From the NCBI RefSeq assembly GCF_963678635.1, contig NC_087069.1, forward strand, positions 44,284,688 to 44,348,687: a DNA stretch of 64,000 nt. The letters are read 5' to 3'. The notes under the pieces were generated by a model. The model was not told the origin of the DNA. It did not search any database and worked only from the letters and a program-made list of their open reading frames with translations. This DNA is from Symsagittifera roscoffensis. Taxonomy: Eukaryota > Xenacoelomorpha > Acoela > Convolutidae. Positions 25,261 to 37,692 of the stretch are shown one piece after another; positions within the stretch are counted from its first letter, which is position 1; each line of letters opens with the position of its first letter. The translations under genes and the position numbers were made by a program.

Positions 25261-26095
25261 AAATCAACTTTAATTTTATTTATTACCTCCTAATTCTTCT
25301 TAATCATTTTGAATTTGCACATTTTTGCATTTTTGTATTAACATGCTGAGGACACACCTGAACAGTTCTAGTTCAAAGTCAGCTAATAGAAATCACTCAA
25401 ATTCATCACATTATTGACATCAATTATTATTATTAATCTCCAGGCATAACTATAACTATAACTGTAACTTCAAGACCTCCAGTTCACAAATAAGCAACCT
25501 GCTGAAAACTGACAACTAAATTAAACACTATTCCATTATTACAATCCTCCCCTATCAAGTATTACAAAGATCAACAAAATTTTCCCAACCCAGACCTCAA
25601 AAACCCTCCAACCAAAAATTGCAAATTAGCCTAAAAAACAAAAAAAACATGATCATTTAGCCCAAAGTACAAATATTTCCTGGATGCCACCAATTATCCA
25701 ACAAATGAAAACAAAACTAAGAAGACCTCCCGAACACCATAAAATATCACTTCAACAAAATTTGACAAAACCCAACCCACTTGTCAAAAAATCAATAAAT
25801 AATCCGTCCACACTGAATTTAGCCCCAAAAACTTAAAAAAGAATCGGCGGAACGAATCATATCTTAAATGCGTCTCTCCGCAACAGTTACAAATTTTAAA
25901 CATATACTTTCGAACCTTTTCATGAAATTTCTAATCTTCTTAAAGTTTTTATAATATTTTTAGCCGAAACTTTTAAAACTTTAATAATTCTTTTAATAAT
26001 TTTTGCAACTTTTTTAATTTTTCTTTTCCCTATTCGAAATATACTTCCAACTTTCAAAAATCCTTGATAACCTCCACAGGTACGTTAATTTCAAG

Positions 26096-26295
26096 TCTAA
26101 TTAAATGTTTCGAACCATCTTTAGTAGAACTGATATTTTTCTACTATTCATAATTTTTCTCACATTTTTAACATCCCTAATCATGACAATGTGCAAATGT
26201 ATAAAAAAGGCAGTCATCACATTCGCTTTAGCAACCATCCTTTTAATTCTTTTCATCGAAGAATACTATAGTAAACAGAAATTTTCTTTCTAAAA
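26096..26295 (+). pseudogene. Short hydrophobic ORF at the start of the env-like region
   Basis: An open frame of 62 codons starts at ATG 26105 and encodes one long hydrophobic segment (about residues 10-50) ending YYSKQKFSF. A CCTCCACAG splice-acceptor-like site lies about 25 bp upstream (26072-26080), as expected for a spliced env transcript. It could be a leader or signal-anchor segment. I do not recognise it. Confidence 0.35.
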
Positions 26296-26394
26296 AATTG
26301 AAAACTCAAACAATTTTTTCAAAGTTGCTAATCAACCACCACCGTCACATCGCTCCCCACCAACAACCTCCCAAGAAAATCCAAGAACACCAAC

Positions 26395-29300
26395 AACTAC
26401 CCAAAACCCCCAATCAGAAACCCGCATTTTTTTTCCCGCAGAAACCCATTCACAATTGAAGAAGAACACGCACGGTTATCTGAACCATTAAAACCAGTTG
26501 TTCGCCATGCTCCTTTAAGCGAACCACAATACGAACAAACATATAATCTATATCCCACTCTACAGCAAGATCTTAAAAGACTAAGACATATTAGTCGAAA
26601 CCAAAATACACTCGAAATAATTAGACAAATCATACATCCAAGACGAAACAGAAATTTTCAAACCCCCAGAGTTCAGTTTTATATACCTCAATCACCGACA
26701 TCAACCCTCTCAGACCCTTCTAGTAGCACATTACCAGATACTTCCCCACTTGCTTCATAACAAAGCACTTCCAATATTCCATCAGATTTTTTAGGTTCAA
26801 CCCCCACATCAAAACAAAGTCAAGAAAATCCTTTTAATCCTCCAGAAACCACTGAACGCCTACCATATTGGGCAACACACTCCTACACTCAAGGTGAACC
26901 CAATATAGTAAACGAACCAATAGATATTTCATCTGATACAACAATATCAACCTTGCCAGAAACACTTTCCTACTATCAACACCTTCAATAAGTCAAATAT
27001 CATATCACCAATATTTTTTCCCCTCAATTTCCCTACAAATATTGACGCCAGATATCAAGAACAATCATCTTCTAATACCCCGCTACGATTAGATTGAAAT
27101 ACATTCGTAGCACCTCCTACATTATTTGGTCAACATCAAGAAAGTAGTAGACTCCACCACTAGGCACTAAATAGACTACAATACAGACAAGATATCCACA
27201 AAGATATTCAGGAACATAACATCCAAATACTTCAACAAAATAGTCTCACACTATAATTCGAAATTACAGTAAGACTTAACAACGTTTTTCAACACCCCTT
27301 CTCCCTAAGCCCACCAAACATATCAGCTCAATCTTCACCTCCCCCATTTATAACAACTGAAATCATATATAAATACGATATATATTCCAAAACGACAGTT
27401 GGATATATAACTTTTTATAACCCAAATTCAGGATTATCATACACAGTATATTTTAAAGATCTTCTTATTTCAACATCTTCTTTTTCCGAACCAAGTCAAA
27501 ATCCATCTCTTTGCACATGTTCTCAGGATTTACTAGTAACACATTAAGATTGTGAAGAAAACGGACAAAAAACACTACATAAATATGATATAAATCAAGT
27601 AACACAATGTGAAGCCGAACCACAAGCTAAAGAAACCACGAACATTGTAGCCACATTATACTCAAAATTCCGAGCAACAACACTTACAGGTTATAAATTC
27701 ACAGCGACACTTTCCGAGTAGAAAGTACCTTGCTCACAAGTCTCAAATGAAAATAAAAATCGACTTGATCACGAATCATTCTATTAAAGCAACATAGAAA
27801 GACTTTTACATCTACAACCCGCAGATTGTAAAATTGAACTACTCAGATTAAATCTAACAGCAAACAAAAACTCAAACTGAAAATTATTAAGTTTTCAAGT
27901 TTTCACAGACTCTGCACACCAAGCACAACTTGAAGGATACCAAGGACATTTTAAGTTAGACAAAAAATATCCATACAATGGCGCACACGGAAGACTAACT
28001 TATGATCTTCACGATAAGCATTGGATACCACACATTGGAATAAATAACCCTTCAAACTGCAAAGCAGACACAAAAAAATAAAGGATAGCAAGAAATAATG
28101 TTTTTCGATTGGAAAAAAAGTACAACTCGCACGAGATCTAAATGATAACACTGTAATCTACCAAGGAATCAGAATAACTTGCAAAAAGGATCAAGGTTAC
28201 TGTGATCCTACTACTGTGACACAAGCAACAATTGTCTGTTTTCTCGAAGCCACTTTTACCACTTTTCAAGTAGCAAAAATACACGCAAGAATGAAAAAAT
28301 TTCATCAAAAATTCTTTATCGAATCATTACCGTTTGAAGATGTAAACCCGAATCAAATAAGATAAAAAATCATAATTTTAGCAACATCCACAATATAGAA
28401 ATTAAGTTAACACATTTCCAAATCTATCAAGAAACAGAACTAGCATGTAAAAAAAGAAATCCACTCTATAAAACACAATATTCCGAAATACTTGACAAAT
28501 ACAAACACTGAACACTGGAACAATAATAAAGGATCCCCACTCAACACATCATCGTCCAAATAAAGGAACCTCATACATCCCAGTAAACCTTCTAAGAAAC
28601 ACAGGAAACACTCGTGGAAAAAAAAACCACAAGACAGACAGTACACGATTACAAGAACTATCACTTATGAACAACACATATTTTGGCGCAATTCATTATG
28701 ACATCCACTTAGATAAGAATTAGATATGAACACTGGAACAAAAATAAAGGATCCCCACTCAACACTTCATCGTCCAAATAAAGGAACCTCTTACATCCCA
28801 GTAAACCTTCTAAGAAACACAGGAAACACTCGTGGAAAAAAAAACCACAAGACACAGACAGTACACGATTATAAGAACTATCACTTATGAACAACACATA
28901 TTTTGGCGCAATTCATTATGACATCCACTTAGACAAGAATTATTAGAATTTTTCAAAAAATGTCACTATCAGAATTAGAAACACTACGTCAACTATGTGA
29001 ACTAGAAAGAACACAGATTTTATAATCGCTAGCACTAGCAGTTCTAAAAATACTCTACGCAGGATATTTATTACCGGAAATAGATCAAATTTCCTTGATT
29101 ACGAAGGAAACATCTTATGGTTTTATACTTGCACCAAAACAGTATCACCTTTATATGTTTTTGAAGACAAAAGATGTTATAAAGTAATCCCAATATTCTA
29201 TAAAAATATAGTAAATTTTGTTGATACACTCTCCCGAAGAACAAATTTTTGGGATACGGCAGTCCCATGTGGATCAGAAAGTAGCCACAATGTTATAAAA

Positions 29301-30033
29301 AAATCCCGACGAAGATAAATTCTACCTACTAACACCATACCCCACACTAATACAACCATTAAAAAAGTTATCAACCGAAAGTACTAGAGCCATTGCTCGC
29401 AATCCAAATATCGATCTACAATCGATAGGTATATACTCTAAATCAGAAAAACAACATCACATTCGTACACAACACTTTCTAGAGCTACTCACACAAATGG
29501 ACACCATACAATGACAATCAATTGATCAAAATTTACGCAAACTTGAAGAAACCGCAGCCTATTCAGACTTTTACACTCAAGAATATAGCGGATATTTTAA
29601 AGATATTAAGGACTACATATAAGTAAACGGCGAAAAATTTAGACCACAAGGTATCTCACCATCCAATATTTTTAGCTTTGTAACTCTGAAAAACGAAATT
29701 ATTGCCTTTCTAGGATGGCCCTATTACATCTTGGAAAGAATGACTATATTATACGCAATGTTTATTTTTTTCGGATTCCTTTTTTCACTATTGAAAGGAA
29801 TCTATAACACATGCGAAATACACACACAAGTAAACCGACAAGCAAGCGTAGCCCGCATACTATTTGCAGGATTTTTTGGATTTTTTTCGACATCAATAAA
29901 CAAAATACTTTTAGACGCACAAATAAAAAAATATAATACAAAACTATCAACAAAACAAATACATATGATGAATCACAAAACAATACAAACGTATCACCCA
30001 CTGCGCACCACAATTACCAAATTTACATCATAA
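26395..30033 (+). pseudogene. Env-like third coding region, decayed
   Basis: The region after integrase reads in patches as one or more proteins: a Pro/Ser/Thr-rich stretch (about 26400-27000), an ectodomain-like part with scattered Cys and NxT/NxS sites (about 27340-28350), a later part with WFYTCTKTV (about 29110), and a C-terminal hydrophobic anchor ILYAMFIFFGFLFSLL (about 29750-29800) followed by a charged tail. Position after pol, an anchor near the end, and size are what an env gene in an errantivirus- or retrovirus-like Ty3 element would show. I see no sequence match to a known envelope family. Many stops and a 218-bp tandem duplication (28509-28945) show that it is dead. Confidence 0.6.
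28509..28945 (+). repeat. Tandem duplication, two 218-bp units
   Basis: Units 28509-28726 and 28727-28945 share TGAACACTGGAACAA, GGATCCCCACTCAACAC and ACATCCACTTAGA at the same offsets, with only a few differences. The event lies inside the env-like region and postdates most of its decay. Confidence 0.95.
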
Positions 30034-30049
30034 CCATCCATTATCATTA

Positions 30050-31696
30050 GTATCACGAAACTTTTGAAACCTAGCACTCACAATCCCCACAAATTTAGGA
30101 CCTAATTATACGCAAAGCCCCTCAACCTTTTCTCAACCCAGTCCCTCTACCTTTTCAAAACCTCTCTTTCAACCCATCCAATCCCAAAACCAATGTGCAT
30201 CCCCCTCTACCCCTTCTCACGTTTCCCAAGTAACTCCAACCTATTCCCCATTTACAACTGAGCGTTCCACAAGCAATTCCCCTGACAATGCCCAAATTTC
30301 TTATGAACTAAGCAACCTCATAACACTACAACAACAAATACAACACCCTCACACCCTAACTAATCATCAACTATCATCAAAAATAACGTCATCAAACCCA
30401 CCAACTCCAACACCTACTTCAGACTACACCCCATCATTAGCTCAATCATCCACATCTACGTAATCATCATCCAGTACTAACCGAGCTTACAGAAACTTCA
30501 AACGAAAATTACCAAATCACCGGTTTCCATCCAAACCCGGCACCGCCCGCGAATACATCAATCACCCAACTCATACCAATACTACCAATTTCCTCCAAGT
30601 AACCATACCCTTTTTTCCTCAGTATTCATATAACCTCTCCGACCATAAACCTGAACAACACAATTTTGCAGACGAACACGTATTAATCCCCAAAAAATAT
30701 TGGACATCCTATTTTAATTTTACAAATTTCATTGCTTTACCGCTCCTTAACACAATACAAGACATCGAAAAAACTAAAAATGAACTATTTAGACTAACTA
30801 CAGCACTAACCACTCGACAATTCACGCACGTAGGATTCAAAAAATTACTAAAAACTTTCACCGCACCCCGCGCTGACGAATATTCAATCGATTTTTATGA
30901 CCACAAAAATATCAGACCTAACCAAGATCAATTTCTTGACGACGATCAATTTGCTAGCCCTCAATTAACCAAAAATTTCTTTATTAAAACACTTTATGTT
31001 TTCACACCTAACATACTAGACAAAAAACACGATCACATCATCTCAGAAGCACTATCAGACATCCAAGCTTACGAATCATTTTATGACAAATTTGAAACTT
31101 TTTCTTTAACCTTTCACTTCCTTACACCCAAAGAACGTCATTTGCACTGATCACACGACATCATCTTGAGAACTAAACAAACACACACCTACACTTATTA
31201 TCGATTCATAAAAAATCATTTTAACTTACACACACCATCACTACAACCCCACTACCGATTTTCATTCATTAATTCTAAATACACATCCCCGTTTTTTCTT
31301 AATTTCATATATTGTATTAAAAATACTAAGCTTCAAAACATCCTTCGTTATTATGACCCCATCACACAAATGTATATATTCTGTCCCCTCACTAAACTCT
31401 TAAACGTAGAAGAGTCCCGACCACTCAGTGTCCCGCATGAATACCTTCAACCTATAGAAATACCCATTTTAGAATTTATCCACAACACTAAATACAATCA
31501 CAAAATTTACAACCTAATTCAAAACACACCTTACGAATTCTCCGTTCGCACTGACGAACTAAACACCATAAAAGCACTTGAATGGCTTTGGCCACTGCTA
31601 CAAACTAAAAATATCTTTCGCATATTAGCAAAATTACTAACCACATCTGATGTTATTCACGATCTTCTCCCTCATGGCTTTTTTTCTGACGAATAG
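30050..31696 (+). pseudogene. Fourth ORF of the retroelement, unknown protein with nonsense mutations
   Basis: A single frame runs from about 30480 to the stop at 31694-31696 with only one internal stop (TGA at about 31150). Upstream, to about 30050, there is a Pro/Thr/Ser-rich part with another stop (about 30461). Readable landmarks are KKYWTSYFNFTNFIALPLL, FYDKFETFSLTFHFLTP and a leucine-rich end (LEWLWPLLQTKNIFRILAKL). The better-preserved part is about 400 residues. I do not recognise it. It lies after the env-like anchor and before the 3' untranslated part, on the same strand and with the same A/C-rich, G-poor composition, so it belongs to the element. The last 62 codons are duplicated at 34019-34205. 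Confidence 0.6.
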
Positions 31697-32790
31697 GTAA
31701 ATATGAATTGAATACTTTAAAACTAACTAATTCAAAAAACAACTAACCATTCTTCAATATATGTTTTTCTTTTTCTTTATTCTTCAAATTACCATCATCT
31801 ACAAACAAGAAAAACCAAATAAAAATACAAAACTCTTTTATATATATTATAAACTTTTCTCAACAAACCGCACTGAACGATGCAGTAAAATTCTCCCCCC
31901 AAAGTAGTAAACTAATCTATAAATTTTTTCCCCAATGTAGTAAAGTTATGTACGACGAAAATCAATTAATAAATTAAATCTCAACAAAGCAGTAAAGTTC
32001 AATATTCAATTAGTAAAATTCTATACGAAAATTGCAGTACTAACCTTTACATCACTTCTTTACATTAACTCGCACAAAAACTCTATCCAAACTCGCACAG
32101 CTCGTCCACGACGAATTGTATAAAATAATGAATTCAAATTTTAATTTTCACTAACAACAACTCAAACAAGCGATAACAAGTTTCCAACTTTCTCTTAAAC
32201 CGGTTGGAAAGGAACTATATAATAACCCATACTAACCAACGCAGCTTACTAAACACCATACACCACAAAGCAACAGCATGACCAAGAACAGAAAACCCAC
32301 GGTACTCAAACCGGATTAAACCAGCTTAAGAATTGGATAATTTATTTTTTTGAAGACTATTGACAAGTCTAAAAAAGAAATCATAAAACACTAAAAAGTC
32401 GAAGACAAAACCAAACCAAACAATTTGAGTTTTAAGAAAAAGGACACAACCAAAACAACAAAAGGAAAAAACTACTAACAAACATAATTTAAAACGTTAA
32501 CACAAAACAGGACCCCATAAAAAATCAACATGCAATGGTTTCCTCACTCCTGACCTAACCCACCAGAAGAGGAGGGCCTGAGCATGCTTAATAGCCGTCT
32601 AACACACCGTGCTAGAAACACTCTTTGTGACCCACTCCCTATTTTTGACAAGCGGTACTCAAGGGTGAGTAACTCTTAAAAAAACAGAACTAAAATTAAA
32701 ATTTTTTGCGATAACAATTAATAGAAATCATAACTAACAAATCGAATTAACAAAAATTTTATAAATGTAAATCATATAATGCAGTACATA
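31508..32790 (+). repeat. Block C, first copy of the tandem duplication
   Basis: Identical or nearly so to 34017-35299 (offset 2509). It covers the last part of the fourth ORF and about 1.1 kb of element 3' non-coding sequence. A purine run AGAAGAGGAGGG at 32565-32576, followed by CCTGAGC, resembles a polypurine tract. Confidence 0.95.
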
Positions 32791-34016
32791 GTCCGAATCT
32801 TTTTTTTTCAAGTCAACGAATATGATTTTTTAAGCTCTACCAAATCACTATATAATTTTTGTTTCAATTGACATTTCTGAACCGTAGGCGAAAATTAAAA
32901 AAGCCAAAAAAGGCAAAAAAGGAAAAGTTTTACCAAAAAAACCGCTTTTTTTGGAGCGCGCTCCCCCTCAAAATTAGTTAATATTGACGTTAAGTTTCTT
33001 GACATCCTCACACATGAAATGACAGGATTACGTAGAAAAAATTGTAGGCGTTCCAGCTAAATTTCTGTGCTGATCTTCGATATTCAAAAATGTTCAAAAA
33101 AAGTTCTCTTGATTTTTGAAAAGTTTCCGTTGATTTTTTTGAACAAAATTTGCGCTGAAAAACTTGATCAAAGATGAAGTTTTAAGCAAAAAATTTTTCA
33201 CCGCAGGAAGTTAAATCTTAGAGAGATCTCTTGGAACTTCTCTTGTGAAGGAAATGTTTTTCCTCAAGTGAGTTTAGCTCACCATAACACTGAGGAAGAC
33301 TTTCCATGATTACAAAAATTTGCTGAAAATGTTGGAAACAAATTTCAATTTACATTTAGGATGGTAAAAATTAAATTTGCTACCTTTGTTTTTTAAGATA
33401 AAATAATCAGTTTTTCTAGAGATTTTAAAACCATTTTTTACAGATTATCTGTAGAAGGTATGTTTATTATCTACAGATTACCTGCAAATTATAGACACGT
33501 TTCGGTGTATAAAGACTATTTACTGTTTATGTATAGCTTATTTAAAGATTATAAAGAGGTTATAGAAAAGTCAATTTAAATTTGGCGAAAAAAATCGTAT
33601 TTTTCTGCATCGACACGGTTATTGTTCGCAAAATGGTTGTAGATAAATAGATTCAATACTATAGATAAATATAATTATCCATTTTTGTCTCAACAGGTAT
33701 GTTAAGCTGTACTAAACCTGCAGTGGCAATTATGATGATAGTGATGTTGTTCATCGGCCCGCAAATACTGAATGTCTTATAGTGAGTGTCTAAGCTGTTG
33801 CTTCCAGGATAATCGATTATATGGACCGTGCTCGTTATTTTCTCAAGTGAAGGTTTTTTGGTGTGTGTCTTGATTCCACATGGAAGATTGAAATTCCACA
33901 TTTTGTTTATGAAGGTCGTTTTTCCAGAGTTTTCAGGTCCAACAATTCCTATGAAAGTTGCGTTTGCTGTCATATCTCGAATTTTATGAACTTCTGTGAT
34001 CATCAGTATTCGTTCG
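32791..34016. repeat. Block D, first copy, ending inside a copied GTPase exon
   Basis: Matches 36766-37988 at an offset of 3975. It is host intron sequence plus the 3' part of the GTPase exon. It ends abruptly at about 34013, where it joins block C'. Confidence 0.95.
33718..34013 (-). pseudogene. Partial duplicate of the GTPase P-loop exon
   Basis: Counterpart of 37693-37988. It keeps GPENSGKTTF (P-loop), DYPGSNSLD (G3) and the splice donor, but is cut off on its 5' side. It has no acceptor and no start, so it would be skipped by splicing. Identity to the parent exon is essentially complete, so it is either recent or an assembly product. Confidence 0.85.
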
Positions 34017-35300
34017 TACAACCTAATTCAAAACACACCTTACGAATTCTCCGTTCGCACTGACGAACTAAACACCATAAAAGCACTTGAATGGCTTTGG
34101 CCACTGCTACAAACTAAAAATATCTTTCGCATATTAGCAAAATTACTAACCACATCTGATGTTATTCACGATCTTCTCCCTCATGGCTTTTTTTCTGACG
34201 AATAGGTAAATATGAATTGAATACTTTAAAACTAACTAATTCAAAAAACAACTAACCATTCTTCAATATATGTTTTTCTTTTTCTTTATTCTTCAAATTA
34301 CCATCATCTACAAACAAGAAAAACCAAATAAAAATACAAAACTCTTTTATATATATTATAAACTTTTCTCAACAAACCGCACTGAACGATGCAGTAAAAT
34401 TCTCCCCCCAAAGTAGTAAACTAATCTATAAATTTTTTCCCCAATGTAGTAAAGTTATGTACGACGAAAATCAATTAATAAATTAAATCTCAACAAAGCA
34501 GTAAAGTTCAATATTCAATTAGTAAAATTCTATACGAAAATTGCAGTACTAACCTTTACATCACTTCTTTACATTAACTCGCACAAAAACTCTATCCAAA
34601 CTCGCACAGCTCGTCCACGACGAATTGTATAAAATAATGAATTCAAATTTTAATTTTCACTAACAACAACTCAAACAAGCGATAACAAGTTTCCAACTTT
34701 CTCTTAAACCGGTTGGAAAGGAACTATATAATAACCCATACTAACCAACGCAGCTTACTAAACACCATACACCACAAAGCAACAGCATGACCAAGAACAG
34801 AAAACCCACGGTACTCAAACCGGATTAAACCAGCTTAAGAATTGGATAATTTATTTTTTTGAAGACTATTGACAAGTCTAAAAAAGAAATCATAAAACAC
34901 TAAAAAGTCGAAGACAAAACCAAACCAAACAATTTGAGTTTTAAGAAAAAGGACACAACCAAAACAACAAAAGGAAAAAACTACTAACAAACATAATTTA
35001 AAACGTTAACACAAAACAGGACCCCATAAAAAATCAACATGCAATGGTTTCCTCACTCCTGACCTAACCCACCAGAAGAGGAGGGCCTGAGCATGCTTAA
35101 TAGCCGTCTAACACACCGTGCTAGAAACACTCTTTGTGACCCACTCCCTATTTTTGACAAGCGGTACTCAAGGGTGAGTAACTCTTAAAAAAACAGAACT
35201 AAAATTAAAATTTTTTGCGATAACAATTAATAGAAATCATAACTAACAAATCGAATTAACAAAAATTTTATAAATGTAAATCATATAATGCAGTACATAG
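34017..35300 (+). repeat. Block C', second copy
   Basis: Second copy of 31508-32790. It is followed by 1465 bp (35301-36765) that are absent between C and D in the first copy. The purine run is at 35074-35085. Confidence 0.95.
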
Positions 35301-35804
35301 ATCATACACGATTACAGTGACGAGCATCAAGAAACTAGACGACCCCCTCACACTCATTCTACAGAATGTCTGAACACCACCGATATGCCGTTCACAATCA
35401 CAACTCAAAAGGATTTGAAGTACGATTTGACTTCGCAGAAAAGGACTTCATTGAATCAGACCAATGACCACCTCGATGTTCGAGTAAACGTACAGATCCG
35501 AGTGACATGGCACTCCCTCCAAACTCAATCTTCACGCCATTCCCAGATGAGAGCGAAACACAGTCAGTTCTCCGCCGATGCAGAACGAACAATCATAAAA
35601 AACCATTTTGAAATCAGATTGATTTCGTTGGCAGTCTCAGTCATTGTTGAATGGCAAAACTCATGTCGACCAATCCAGCTTCCTGAAGCTTCCTTCTCCA
35701 GAAACGGATTAAGAAATGATGCTCGCCAAATACCAACGATCATCATCCATTATCCACTACAGATAGAAGATGAAAAATTCAAAACTCTGTAAACCCCGGA
35801 TGGA
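35301..35804 (+). other. Retroelement segment before the 3' LTR
   Basis: An open frame at 35385-35792 (135 codons) crosses it, but another frame also reads well at the start (after an ATG at about 35366) and neither is recognisable. No clear polypurine tract lies directly before the LTR; the last bases are CCCCGGATGGA. Confidence 0.4.
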
Positions 35805-36178
35805 TGGAACCAGATCTAAACTATATTTTTTATTGGATATTTTATCACCATGAAAAATTTAATACTAACCAATCATGATCCATCTAACTAACAACCCACT
35901 TATTTGTAAGTGCTGAAATTACTTGTAGTTTCAGCACCAGAGAGATTTGAATTTAAATTAGAACTTAGTTGCATCTCCGGAGACCTTCTCGCAATAAACC
36001 AGTGTACTCTAGATCTATTGAGACTAATTGAGACTAGCAGTTATAAGAGTAAGATTAAGATCGGTATTAGACCAAGAAGTTGCACGAATCTATCCGCCCG
36101 AAAATAAGATAGCATGACGAGCAGACGGTGTACCCTATCTGAAATTACTCAATGAGTTAGACCTAAGAACTCAACTCA
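35805..36178 (+). repeat. 3' LTR of the Ty3/gypsy element
   Basis: 374 bp, starting TGGAACCAGATC and ending CTCAACTCA. It is collinear with the 5' LTR at roughly 90% identity with a few indels. It is followed by CATC (36179-36182), matching the CATC before both 5' LTR copies. A 4-bp duplication is typical of errantivirus-type Ty3 elements. Confidence 0.85.
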
Positions 36179-36182
36179 CATC

Positions 36183-36765
36183 GGAGGTCAACTGAGCATC
36201 TAATTTCGTTTCATCCAGTTTAAAAACCGAAAAAAACTCAGACCAGTTTTTCTCGACAGTGCGACAGCTTATAACAATCAAATTGAATTTATGTGTCCAC
36301 GCCTCACCCAGTACATTTTATACTACTTTTCTGAGGGAGTAAAAAATGACTTGGAACAAAACACGAAGTAAGCTATAGCTTTTTCTTGTCATTTTTAGTG
36401 GAGTGGTCTGAATGGTAATTTAATATTATGGATTTAACGTAGGCCTCGAGTTGTTCATAAGAAAATGTAACCCAAAATAAGTTGTCGTTTTTTGAATTAG
36501 ATAAAGTTTGAGCGACAAGCTTTATTGAAGTAAATTTATTTTCATGTTAAATAAATTGCCTGCAGTGACAAAAATGGAAATAAACTGATAATCTATAGAA
36601 AACTCAGATCGGTTATATTTTTATTCATAAAAAATTTGATTACAAAGTTTTGGTAATCGATTATAATAGTTTGTGTTTTTCAAAAGTTTTATACTGTATA
36701 TCAGGGCGGATCTCGGATTTTCTCAAGGAGGGTGCAAATTTTCAAAAAAAAAAAAATTCGAAGAA
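36183..36765. other. Intron sequence downstream of the retroelement
   Basis: AT-rich sequence without a gene. It is the host-side flank of the 3' LTR, and is missing between C and D in the first copy of the tandem duplication. Confidence 0.5.
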
Positions 36766-37692
36766 GTCCGAATCTTTTTTTTTCAAGTCAACGAATATGA
36801 TTTTTTAAGCTCTACCAAATCACTATATAATTTTTGTTTCAATTGACATTTCTGAACCGTAGGCGAAAATTAAAAAAGCCAAAAAAGGCAAAAAAGGAAA
36901 AGTTTTACCAAAAAAACCGCTTTTTTTGGAGCGCGCTCCCCCTCAAAATTAGTTAATATTGACGTTAAGTTTCTTGACATCCTCACACATGAAATGACAG
37001 GATTACGTAGAAAAAATTGTAGGCGTTCCAGCTAAATTTCTGTGCTGATCTTCGATATTCAAAAATGTTCAAAAAAAGTTCTCTTGATTTTTGAAAAGTT
37101 TCCGTTGATTTTTTTGAACAAAATTTGCGCTGAAAAACTTGATCAAAGATGAAGTTTTAAGCAAAAAATTTTTCACCGCAGGAAGTTAAATCTTAGAGAG
37201 ATCTCTTGGAACTTCTCTTGTGAAGGAAATGTTTTTCCTCAAGTGAGTTTAGCTCACCATAACACTGAGGAAGACTTTCCATGATTACAAAAATTTGCTG
37301 AAAATGTTGGAAACAAATTTCAATTTACATTTAGGATGGTAAAAATTAAATTTGCTACCTTTGTTTTTTAAGATAAAATAATCAGTTTTTCTAGAGATTT
37401 TAAAACCATTTTTTACAGATTATCTGTAGAAGGTATGTTTATTATCTACAGATTACCTGCAAATTATAGACACGTTTCGGTGTATAAAGACTATTTACTG
37501 TTTATGTATAGCTTATTTAAAGATTATAAAGAGGTTATAGAAAAGTCAATTTAAATTTGGCGAAAAAAATCGTATTTTTCTGCATCGACACGGTTATTGT
37601 TCGCAAAATGGTTGTAGATAAATAGATTCAATACTATAGATAAATATAATTATCCATTTTTGTCTCAACAGGTATGTTAAGCTGTACTAAAC
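36766..37692. repeat. Block D', intronic part of the second copy
   Basis: Matches 32791-33717. It contains a GC-containing GGAGCGCGCTCCCCC palindrome (about 36930) and short ATTATCTGTAGA/ATCTACAGATTA inverted repeats (about 37420-37455). It is host intron. Confidence 0.9.

Noticed and set aside
29762-30013. Minus-strand hydrophobic frames opposite the env-like region
   Set aside because: Shadows of the A/C-rich plus-strand coding region: its complement reads as Phe/Leu/Val/Cys-rich protein everywhere in 19-30 kb.
32565-32580. Purine run AGAAGAGGAGGG followed by TG as the start of the 3' LTR
   Set aside because: The sequence after it does not occur at the 5' end, whereas 35805-36178 does match the 5' LTR. 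It may still be a polypurine tract.
33659-34021. A second GTPase gene
   Set aside because: It is a truncated copy of the exon at 37693-38341 without start or acceptor, made by the C/D duplication.
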